In this document: positions 1 to 11,300 of the stretch, piece after piece
How the letters are laid out: each line of letters begins with the position of its first letter
Position numbering within the stretch: the stretch's first letter is position 1
NCBI GenBank assembly: GCA_000711775.1
Contig: ARYC01000199.1
Span: 124,001 to 188,000, forward strand
Source: Oxytricha trifallax
Lineage: Eukaryota; Ciliophora; Spirotrichea; Sporadotrichida; Oxytrichidae
Reading direction: 5' to 3'
Length of the DNA: 64,000 nucleotides
Position numbers and translations under genes: made by a program
Notes under the pieces: model-generated
Database searches by the model: none
Seen by the model: the letters and a program-made list of their open reading frames with translations, nothing else
Told to the model about the DNA's origin: nothing

Positions 1-198
1 AGAAGAAACATACATTTATTGAGGTATGGAGGGAAATTGGTGGAGTGTGAGTATCATGATGAAGATAAGTTCACTAAGGATGATTTTACAAGACCTGAAA
101 ACTTCAAGAGAGAAGTTAGAGCTCAGGAGTTTGAAGGTTTGGAGAATTGTGCTATTGAGTTTACTGAAGCAAGGCCAAGTGAGCCCATGAAAATATGA
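1..198 (+). CDS. C-terminal end of an unidentified protein (partial)
   Basis: Frame 1 is open from the window edge to TGA at 196-198, giving 65 codons. The composition is charged and protein-like (motifs EYHDEDKFTKDDF and EARPSEPMKI), and GC content drops sharply after the stop. The start and any upstream segments are outside the window. I do not recognise the family. It may be the last germline segment (MDS) of a gene whose other parts lie to the left. Confidence 0.5.
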   Translation, partial: RRNIHLLRYGGKLVECEYHDEDKFTKDDFTRPENFKREVRAQEFEGLENCAIEFTEARPSEPMKI

Positions 199-669
199 TT
201 ATATATAAAAAACTTAATTAAATTTCAAATAAGTATAATTTATCCAAAAGCAAAATTGTTTTAGTTGATAATTATGATTATAAAAAAATTATAAATAATT
301 GATAAACTCATTTGATGATGTTAATGCATTCCTTTTAATTTTATAAGGTTTATCATTAAGAGTCTCCTCCCTACATAACTAAGGAGAATAAATCTGTCTT
401 CTACTTTTATTACTATTAAATTCTTTCTATCTATACCTTGTATTAGTTGTTATTTATGCCAAAATTCTATCCTTTTCCAATACTATTATTAAATTTCTAC
501 TATCCTTCATTATTTTTGTAACTTATTGTAGATTATTTTCTGCTTGATAGAGATGTTTAGGCAAATTATCTTTAATCCAAGAGAGCAAGTGCTCTTAAAG
601 CAGGATTTTTAACTTTTATGCTTCTATCTAATTCTAATTGCTGGTTTATATTATTAAATTAGAAAGTTA
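199..669. other. AT-rich non-coding stretch
   Basis: No frame with protein-like composition was seen. It is typical of germline-limited or untranslated sequence in this window. Confidence 0.4.
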
Positions 670-1275
670 TAAGGATAGGGTGACCCACAGGGGCCCGAGG
701 CTGGAGACTTTCTAATAGAGCTTTCTACTACACTAAGGCCTCCTGAGGGTAGGCAGGGGGTTGCTGGGTTTCACCGCATTAGGGGCCAGTCGGCGGGGTT
801 CAATCTGTCAGATCCTAGACTCCTCGAGTCCTCTGCACGCTAAGGATTTCCCTGCATTAGATGAGCTACCTGGCGTGAGTTCAGTTTCCAAGGTAATAGA
901 GAGCTGGATGAAGGTGGTGCTCAACCTTCAAAAGTGAGACGATGAGAACCATAGAAGCCAACGATAATGATTTTTCTCCCACACCAGGTCAGGTTAATGA
1001 GGCTACCACAGCGAAAGGACAGAGACTACTATCTCAGAAGCGGTGGAACCTGGTAAGCGTTTTCTCCAGACTCCTCCTTAATTGTTTATAGGAAGCAAAT
1101 CTCTGCGAGCTCTGCGGGGGATACTCCTAGTTCGCTAGGCTCTTATCTCGTATACATCTCGGTTCGGGGAGATGTGGAATGGGGGGCGAGGTGGTTTTTT
1201 GGAGTTTTCTAGTTCACGACTTGCCACGTCATTGATTGCCACGTCAACTCACTTCAGATACGTCTACGTCACGAC
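670..1275. other. GC-rich island of unknown nature
   Basis: About 600 bp are visibly richer in G and C than all surrounding DNA, with runs such as GGGGCCCGAGGC and GGGGGGCGAGG. TGA triplets occur in several frames, so no long ORF fits. The right end carries CACGTCA twice and further ACGTC copies within about 50 bp (near 1222-1272). GGTTCGGGG near 1161 loosely recalls a Pol III B box, but no tRNA fold was found. It could be a retroelement piece, a structured RNA gene or a foreign insertion. Confidence 0.4.
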
Positions 1276-1347
1276 TAAAATTGATGGTTTGATTTTAGTA
1301 TTAAACAGTGAATTGATAAATATTTAATTTTGAGTATAACTCATTAA

Positions 1348-4300
1348 TCAATTGCTGGTTTTTAATTTTAAAGTACCATTCATATTTCTTTCTAAAGAAT
1401 TGCATTAAACAAATACATAATAAATTAAAAATATATAATCTTGATAAAGGTTTATATCTAGTTTTTCCAGTTATTATGTTTTTATCTTTTAGGAAGAACT
1501 TTTATTTCTCTTTAGTCCCTCGCTCATTGCTATTTTTTCAATGAACATGAAAATTTTCTCGAGAGATTCCTATTCATCCTCCAGTATTTTCACTTGACTT
1601 GAAATATCAATATGTAAAGCGGAAAAGCCAAGTGCTTAAACAAATAAATGAGCATCCAATACTTTTATTACTTCTTATTTATTAGATGATTTGGATGAAC
1701 CTATAAGGGAAGACTTAGAGTTAATCAGCATGCTTTAATTATGAGTATTTCTGTGAGTTTATATCACGCTACTATTCTCAAAAGCTTTCCTAGGTGTCCC
1801 TCCTAAGCCACTGTAGACACTCTAGGTTTGCAATTAATCAACAGCCAAATTCATAAAGATCTTGTGCATGTCACTCTTGTTTAAAACATCAGGAAATACT
1901 GAGAAGTCTGTGCAAAACTTTACAAATTAATCAAATATCATATATCCTCTCATTGAGACTTAATCTGCATACAGCTCATAAATAGGGTAAATTACAGTGT
2001 ATAAATCACTAAGCAAAATCAACACTTATTCATTTTCTATTTTAGAAAGCATATTAGCAATTTTATTGCTAAATATTTGCTTGTTATCAATATTTTTATT
2101 TTCCAATGGCAAAATATTTTCATTCATGAAATTTATGAAGACCACATGTTCATTCATATTTTATTTAAGAGCAATTGATTTTGCAATAAGAAAAAGGGCT
2201 TCTTTAAACTGTTAAAAATTGAGTGATGTTTAATCAATTGAGATCTCAACCTGTCTGCTTAGCCTTCTGTTATCCAATTTTATAGTTTAGGATCTTTCTT
2301 TGAAATAGCCATTAGATTATAAATTTCTAGTCATTAACATGGATTAGTTGTAGTTTTAATCAACTATACTTGAATTAGAGTCACAATAAGTGCTGTTTTT
2401 ATTTGCAGGTTTTGATGCTACTTTTTTGAATATCAAATCAACTTCACTTCTCTCTAATTTACTATCTTTTTTGTTTCTGAAGGAAATGTTATTTTTCAAA
2501 GAACTTATTTGACTTTGATTTAAGACAGTGTTCATTGTCTATTTATTATCAATCAATACTCCTGCATCTTGAATTAATTTAACAAGCTTGGAGCTTTTTA
2601 ATTTTGTAGAATTTAATGGGTCTCCATATGAACAATAAAATTGATAAATTTTCAAGAGAATGTCGTGATTATTCTCAAGGTATAAATCTACATTTTATTG
2701 GTCTTATTCTTTGTCTAAAAGTTGTTGCTAATGCCTATTTAATTAATCCACATCTGTTATCTGGGATTACTCAATGTACAGTTTACAAAGAGTAAAAGCG
2801 TCTAAGTCTGGAAGATATTAGTCTCTGTAGAAATCTAATTCTGACTATGATGAAAACTATAACAAATTAAATTTAATTATAAGAATAATGGATAGATTTA
2901 TACTGCTGATTAAGGTACAATTAGATGAGAACATTTTTGCTGGGTGTCAAGGTGTACAAGCTGTTTATAGATTTAAATTGTCTCTAATATGATACAAATT
3001 AATTGAAACCTTTGCTTAACTCCATTCGATTTAGCATACTCAGCAACTTTTTAGTATTCAGCATACTTTTATCTTTACTGTTCAAATCAAAGAAAGTTAC
3101 TGTAACTCTGTAAAATATTTGCAAAAATTGATCAAAAGTTAAATCAAAGTTTTCTGGCAAAGATTAAACTTAATTTATTCTTTGCTTTTAATAACGGCTT
3201 TATTTTTGGCTTCTCTCACTAATTAAATCTTAGCTAATTTGATTGATTCTTTCAACAATTGACTAATCTTGTTAATTCTAGAAGACTACAGTCAGGTAAT
3301 ATATCATAAAGCAAGTCTTTGGGTTTAAGAGAATTGGACATAGTTCAAAATCTTTCAAAAACTAAAATAGTCTCTTAAGAACATGTTCTCTGGAATTTGT
3401 AGTAAAATAATGATGATAAATTTCAAGCAGCACTTGTTATATGGATTTGAGTACAATAATTTCCTCATCTCCAATATCTATTGAGTTTAAAGTTCCTACG
3501 CTAACATTGGATATAAATTGTCCATTGTCTGTAATCTAGGAGGAAGATGCGGTTTTAAGATCAGCCTGTTAAATTATGGAAATTTCAATGAAATTAAGTA
3601 AAGGCAAAATGTTCTAGTCAAGCAAACTCTGTAATGCTTATTTGGGATCACTATCAATATTTTCTATTTACTGTACTATTAAGGCAATTTTAACTATCAA
3701 GTTTAGGAAAGATTGAAAGTCTAAATTCTTGAGCAATGGATTATTCATTTCTTTAGCTATAATGAGTATTGTGTCTTTTTCAGTCAATTTGGATTAAGAG
3801 TTAATGATTTAAGCGTCTTTTAATAAACGAATAAAGTTTGATTACTTGATAAAAATTTATCCTCTATCCAGTGAGTAGTCGCAGTAGTATACGAATAAAT
3901 ACTCTAAATTTTGTTTCAGTTATTCAACTGGATTTAAAGAGGGACTATTTTCATTACAATTCTGATTCTTTTCGGACGGCTGATCATGACTTTCAGATTC
4001 ATCATCCACTTGGTAATTTTAATGTACAACCATATCTGGAGATATGACGTTCTTAAGTTCGAAACTAAAGTAAGAATTCATATCATTTCTATCTTTTGGC
4101 ATCCTATGCAGACTTTCTCTGTTCATAGTCGTGTTTGAAGACTGCTCTTGGATTGGAGAAAGAGATTTATGTTAGTAATGCTAAGGACCGTTGTAGTGCT
4201 AACTACTGAGATTTACTGTGTACTGATTTGAATTTGATAGGCTTTTCTAGTGATGAATACCCGCATTTTAAGGTTTTTCATTGCTATTATACCGTTGAAT

Positions 4301-4950
4301 ATCATTTAATAACACAAATAAAATATCGATAGCTTAATCATTAAAATTTTGATAGTATTGTTACTAAGCTACATTCTACTGCTATTATTGCAAAATATTT
4401 TAGTTTTTTTTATATAATAGTAAAAAAATATAATTTGTTACCATTTTATTAATATTTAGTTATTATAAATTTATATTTATCTTTATTATACTATTATTCT
4501 CAATAATCTTTTCTTTATAATAATGACATTATTATTAAAATAATTTTTAATCTTTTAATTAGATTATTATTTTCAATATTAATTCTATGAGGTATTTGTG
4601 ATGCTATAGTTGAGTGGACCATTTGACGATGAGCCTAGTTAACTTGATGAAGTAAATTTCCTCCCAGTATTAGAATTCCTGCTCTCAGGAAATTCCACAG
4701 TAAATTAAATCTACGGGCTGCTGTCCTATTTATTTCTGTGAACATAGAAATCAGGAGAAGCTGAATCATCATCATTGAAATCATGCTGATTATAGTCTGT
4801 GGTATCATCGTTTATCTGCTGAATGAGTTCAAGTTGGTCAGTGTCATTCAATCCATCATCTGGGGTTTCATCGTATTTAGAGGTGTTAAGCAAGATATCC
4901 TCCGATAAAGGCTGCTTCTCAATGCTGCTTATTAGCTGTTTTGTTCTCAT
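1348..4950 (-). CDS. Large protein with two related helical modules (unidentified family)
   Basis: With ciliate code the minus strand is open from ATG at 4950 to TGA at 1348-1350, once one IES (4373-4581, pointer TAGAAT) and one probable intron (about 2857-2932, 76 nt) are removed. This gives 3318 nt, 1105 residues. After an acidic, Ser/Asn-rich N-terminal ~200 residues and poly-Q tracts, two similar blocks appear. The first has LEYLFVYYCDYSL, then FIRLLKDAQII, LTEKD and FQSFLNLIVKIA. The second has IYQFYCSYGDPLNSTKLKSS, then LVKLIQDAGVL and FQQFKEALFLIAKS. The layout recalls EF-hand-like/p25-alpha domains, but that is only a resemblance. The intron donor (GTTCTC) is unusual, so that junction is the weakest part. 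Confidence 0.7.
4373..4581. other. IES, 209 bp, pointer TAGAAT
   Basis: ATTCTA (TAGAAT on the coding strand) occurs at 4373-4378 and 4582-4587. Removing one copy plus the interval joins codons TCA-TAG-AAT to GTA-GCT-TAG in frame. The interval is strongly AT-rich and contains a TGA in the gene's frame. Confidence 0.75.
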
Positions 4951-5326
4951 TTTATTATCTATAATAAAATAAATTTAACTTTTATTATAGATTCAATAAA
5001 TTTTCGTATAATTTCCTTGATAGACACAAGCACTAGTTATATAAATAAATTAAATTTAAGTAAATAAACTGGTAAGTTAAAAGTGTGGTAGCTCATATTT
5101 GATAAAAACAATATATTAATATTTTAACAATTAATAATTGCAATGAGTAACAGCGGAATCATATAGTAATATGATAACCCCAAAAACTACACTTAATAGC
5201 TCATGTAAGCAACATACCCTACTCATAAAATACTTATTAATCACAAAATTATAAGAAATTTATTAAACATGAATTTAATTTAGGAGAGCATAAGAAAACA
5301 GGGTATTACAGGGTAAAATAGTAACA
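4951..5326. other. Divergent intergenic spacer
   Basis: 376 bp between the ATGs of two divergently oriented genes. It is AT-rich and no further gene was seen. Promoters and possibly chromosome-end (telomere addition) sites should lie here. Confidence 0.4.
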
Positions 5327-8300
5327 ATGAAACCATCAGTTGATAATCGATCTCCTAAATATAACATCAGCTAGAATGGAGATGGAGGGGATATAAAATC
5401 CCAGACCAGGGGTAACTCAAGAAAGAAAAATATTATGAGGAAAAGAGAAATTGAAACTGAAAACAACGCACTTATCTAGAAAATGCTTCAAATAATGCAG
5501 GTAAGTTTATATTCACTTACAGTGAACTAAAGTAATAAATATTTGTAGAGAGGTGTTAGATCCAGCAGCACATCACCAATGAGTGGAAGTAAAAAATTAT
5601 AAAACTATAATCAGTCTATTGGCCAGTTCATTTAAAATCCCTAATACTTGCCTGGAGGTGGAGTCATAGCAAATTTGTTTTATATTTTCTAAAGCAAATT
5701 CTGTATATAACCAACCCTACACTCCATCAAATCAAAATATAGCAAATCCCTCGATCAATATTTAGTACGCCCAGTAATAAAACATGATGAAAAATCACCC
5801 TTCTCAATCGAATTTTAACATTTAAATGAATGCAACCGCTCACAGTTAGCAAGTTTCCCCATCCAAGATAGGATCTTTGAATTATCAAAAGAGAAAGAAG
5901 GACATTAATAACATTAATCAAACAAATAAACAGCTCTTGAGAGCTCTACAAAATGTTAAGGCAACAGTCAACAGAGATGAAATGAGGAATCATGAGAAGC
6001 GTATTATGAAACTAAAGCAGCACATTGGATAAGTTAGATATGGATCACCTATGAATTTTCTGTTTCCTTAAGTTGACAATGAAAATCATAACTTCCATTC
6101 ATTATTTGCAATAAATTTTACTTTATCTCCTTAAATAAAATAGTTTATGATTCATCACAATTTGTCTTTGTGAAGAATCCATCTCAGATAAATTTAAAAT
6201 CTGCGAGATCTTAAGCAAGAAAGCAATCCAGAGATAATTTGAACTAAACTTAACAGTATTTCAATAACCAGATGAATCAATAAGTTAGGCCAAATACTTC
6301 TCAAGGTGGTGCAAGAGTAAAGAAACAGAGGAATAATCACCTCAACCAAAGTGCTGATTTTACTCAATTAAACAATCCCTTGAGCTAATACATATAGGTA
6401 CATAGATATTTACCTACCTAGCAAAACTAGATTTAGATGAAAAATAATGAAAATCTAAAGAATGAATTGCAGATTATGATGGAGCCAAGTCAATCTCAAA
6501 ACGGTGACGATTTAAATGGCACATCCAGATAATCAGTAAACAATAATTATATTGCCGCTACTGGCGCTATAGACGAATAAGTCTCTGGGAAAAACAGTAA
6601 AAGTAGCAAATTGTAAATGTAATCAAGCTATTCTTAATATTCTAAGAGAGCTCTTACTCCCAGTGTTAATTAATTCAATTAAACTTAATAGTTTAACAAC
6701 ACATAGCAATAGTTTAATGCAAACAATAATCAACCTTAAAGAAAGCTAAGATCAAGATAAAACACTTCATAAAGTGCTGTGAGACTAAATAAAAAGGATC
6801 TTCAAATTATAAGCAGTTACTAACCAAATCTAATGGCTCATTAATTTGCAAACTTGCAGTTCAATACATCTCAAAATGGAATGAGGATGTAAACTCCATT
6901 AAATTACCAGTATTAATAACAAAATGTGATTTAAAACCCATATGTGGCAACATCAGCCTAAAAAGAAAAATTTGTAAAGCCATAGTCCACGAAAAATTAA
7001 TAAATTCTTTTTCAAAATATAATGAGTACTCCACAAACTCAAAAAAGAGCAAGCTAATCTAGAACTAGAATTTAAGTTCCTATTCCTTCAGCTTCTCCTA
7101 AAATAAATTCAAAATCATTTAGTAAGATATAAGAAAGCTCCATCAAATTTATCTAGCCAATCATTAATATCAATAGAGCGGATGATTCTATGGATTTAAA
7201 TACAGAATAATAGAAAATTGAGTTTTATAACTCTTAAATGATGAACATTGAAGGGTTAAACTAAAGCCCTACTTCAAATTTAAGCTAGCTGGATTAGTCC
7301 CCTTAATTTCTAACTGACTTTGCTTCTTCAAGTAAAAATGTAGGATCTCCCATAAAACTTAATTTTGATTCCAACATTTAAAGCAGCCCAGTGATCAATT
7401 TATTTGCTCAGCCTTAGATCCTTATTAATCACTCATCTGGAGGGAACACGGCTGCTTAATTGATGAGAACTAATACTAAATACACTGTTCCAACAGACCA
7501 GCAATAGCAAGCTAAGAATATTCTGGGATTCAATAATTAACAGAATACAAACAAAAAGCCAGTAATGCAAGTAATTTAAGAATCTATTTAGAAAATCTCA
7601 TAAAATTAGTAACAGAGTCCCACAAAAATTAAGGATAAAACATCTCCTACAAGGAAGCCATTCATAGAGCAAGAACTGAAAAATGATTTAAGCAAAACAA
7701 ATAGCAATCTGAAGTAAAAGGCGGATTTCGCTGTGAAGTCAAATAAGGTAATTTCTGCAATTAAGAACTAAAAAGACGTCAGAGAAAACGCAGAGCAAAA
7801 GGCAAATGAATTTATTCAAATATTAAGACAAAAGATAGTTGATAGAAAAGCATTGTTGTTACAAATGAAATCAAAAGATAGTGAAAATAAGGAAGTCAAA
7901 TAGTTCTTTAGTCAAATTTTCAGCATGCCACAAAGTAGTCCAGATACCATGTCTGTTAAGTACTCAGACGACTCTTTTGAACTTGGAGATCAAGCTAATA
8001 GTAACATCCCTGCAATTGAAAATAAAGAGGAATTGCAGAAATATCTCAAGGATAATGAGCATTTTGACTCATTCATTTTACAATAAAAGAAAGAAGAAGA
8101 GGATATATTAAAGAAAGCTGAAAATATTATTGCTAGAATGAATGTCATTTAAATAAATTAAAAAATATTAATAATTTTAATTGGTATATTTAATCTTAAA
8201 GTTTATAAATTTTCTATAATTATGTCAAATTTTATCAATAAAATGATTCAGAATGATTCTTCATTAAATTTATTAGATGTTTTACCAGTCAAATTAAAAG

Positions 8301-11300
8301 TTAAGATATAAATTTTATACTTATATTCTTAATTGTAATTTTGACATATCAACTCACTCAAGGATCAGATGTTATAAGAAAAAATAAAAAAGAAAATAGA
8401 CAAGTTTGTTTCAGTTTTAAAGGAGAGAGCCATCGAAGCTAAGCAAAAGCAAATAGTGAGGAGGATGTTTGCAAAGTAACTTACAAGTGCAGTGAAATAA
8501 AGTATAAAAAAGAAAGAAATAACTCAAAAAATACTTAGTGTGGCTGAAGAAGATGCTATATAAAGCCAAGTCATTAGTAATTTTCAAAACTCTGAAAAGT
8601 AACAAGAGAATAAAAATCAGTAAAAATTCATAGATAAACTTAAAGCAAGTTAAGTCAATTCGAACAGCATCAAAGACTATTTTGGGTAGATGACACCTAA
8701 TTCTAGGCTAATAATAATCAGATTTTTTTAAGTTATTTGGAAAAGAGTAAATGTCAAGAAGCTTGTGAAGTCATTTGTAAATATTTTGAAAATATCTGTG
8801 TAAAATAGCAAGCTAAGAAAATTCAATAAAATGATTACAAGAATTTACAGCTAGCAGATGAATAAAGGCCTTGCTAGTCGAATAATAGGTCATCATATTA
8901 AAAGTAATGAACATTTAAATGAGAAAGACAGCATGTCTCTATCATACAGTGGTAAAGATAGATCAGTTAGTACTCCAAAGCAATTAGATAAGGTTTAAAT
9001 GGAAGGTAAAAGTATGGTTTCTAAGAATTTCATTGATAAAGTGGCTGCTAAAAGCAGAGAATAAAATTTCCTAATGAAAATGAGATAAGACATAAGAAAA
9101 TCGATTTAATCATAAATAGTAGAGATAACTGACGAGGAAAGAGCCAGATTAAATGCTTCGAATTTTATTGATGCCCTAAAGTTCAATTCTTCTACGAAAC
9201 GCGGAGCTCTTAAGCTAGCAAGATTATTTGTGTTCATTCTTAAAAGAAGAGTTAAGGAGAGAAATAAACTTACAGAGAGAGCCGTAAAGCAAATGAGAGG
9301 ACCTAAGAAGAGTACAGATCAAACTATGACTACAGTTTTTAGCTTCTCAAACAAAAGAAAGATTAGTGGAAGAGATTTTTTCAGTATAAAACATTTAAGA
9401 AGCGAAGAGTTGTGGGCTGGTATATACAGAGAGTTCAGACGACTTTTTTGTAATTTATTTCAAAGAAATAAGTAAAAAAGAAGTTCAAAGATATTCAAGC
9501 TTTACCCAGTAATGGAATTCAAGTAAAGAGTCCTCTTATTGATGCAGAGAGATTTGAAGTTAAATATGGGCAAGAAAGATGAAGAGCAGTTTCTTTATAA
9601 GAAGCTTTAATGCTTCATTTTCATCAATAACTTAAAAAACAAACACATGAAATATAAAGGATACTTGAAATCATAAGAGTATAAGCAAAGAATGGTCTAT
9701 TTTTATAAAAGACGCCAGAACTAAGCAGTCAAATTCAAATAAATTATGATGACTTCAAAAGATAAAATGAAGGAATTAAAATTCTTTATTTGCAAGATAT
9801 TCTTATAAAGAACTTATAACAACTATATCAGATATAACCCCTTCAGGTTTAATGTTCTTTATTTAAGGGATGTGAGACATTTTATAGCAAACTTGTTTTA
9901 AAACAAAAGAGACCTTATTGGTAGACCAAGAAATATATTTAAAATCATAGGATATACTCCCTCTTTAAGGCAAGTTAAATTATTCATAGCTAAGCAATTC
10001 TAACTTAAAAATCCTTCAAGTCTAATAATATAAAAAGCAAAAAATGCAATGCATTAAATTAATAAAGCAAAAGTTGTAAACAAATTTGCAGATAAACTTA
10101 AGCAAGGAGCAAGTACAAATTAAATGAATAGTTAGGCATAGAAAAATGAATTTAAGCTTTAAGAAGTTGCACAATCTTAAATATCTGAGTAATTCAAAAA
10201 ATTATTCTGTAAGCTGTTTTAACTTAATTAACAACAAAGAGAATCATAAATTTACAATCTTTACGCTGCCAGAGAATTTTACATTAAAACTGTTGAAAAG
10301 TTAGTTTGTTATAAATAGAGATTGATTTTTTTTATAATAAGGGATTAAGCATTTTGTATCATTTATCTTCAAGAGAGTTTATTTAAAATTGTTAGAAGCT
10401 TATATTGGATAATCTATTAAGATGATTCTAGTTTAAGTTACTTATATTTATATATAAATAAACTTTTGGTTTGATAAGGCAACACTTCAAAGCAATTTCT
10501 TAGGATAAATCAGTTTCCAAAGATTATAGTAACAGCTTAAAAGCCTTCTTAGTCCTTAATGAAATCAAGATAAAACTTTAAAAGTAATCAGGACTAAATA
10601 AGGCGAAATTGCTTATTTATAAATTGAGGCTTAGAGTTAAGAGAAATGCAAATATAAAATAACAGATTAATTATTTTGTGAATTAGAAATCAAACTCTTT
10701 ATAGAAGATAAGAATGATTAAGTACTCAATTGCAAAATTATTCTAGTAAAAGAGCTACTAAAATTAATTCCTCTGTAAATTTATATGATACATAATATTA
10801 TAAGCGTACTGCATTTACAATCCATTTTATAACTGCCTTAATAAGTAGCAGTTTATAAAGTATTTCATAGCTAATGTCTTCTAAAACAACTAAAACCTAT
10901 TAGGAAGGCCATTAAACATCTTCAAAAAGTATGAGATCCCATCTGAAAGATAGATCAGGTTATTTATTGCTAAGTAATTCTAAATCAAAAGTTTTGAGGA
11001 TACTTAGCAGTCTAGACAAATATAAAATACAAAGAATTTAGGGCTTGGATAAGTTAAATAACAGCAAAAGTCAATAAAATCAATTGTAAATATGATGAAG
11101 ATCAAACCAAAGGTATAAGAAGCAGTGTCCGCTTAAATAAAAGATGAATAGGTGTGGAAGGATTTGTCAAGCAAAACTAAGATATTGTTAGCTTAAATGT
11201 TTTAGTTAAAGGAAAATGAGAGAGAAACCAGAATCTTCATGATTTATAAAGGATAAGAGTATATATCGCATGTGCTTTCTATAATGTAGAACTACGCACT

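Noticed and set aside
1150..1180. tRNA or Pol III gene in the GC-rich island
   Set aside because: Only a loose B-box-like GGTTCGGGG is present; no A box or cloverleaf could be drawn.
8177..8336. IES using the 7-bp repeat TTAATTG
   Set aside because: Removal leaves the in-frame TGA at 8342. The TATCAA pair removes it and keeps phase.
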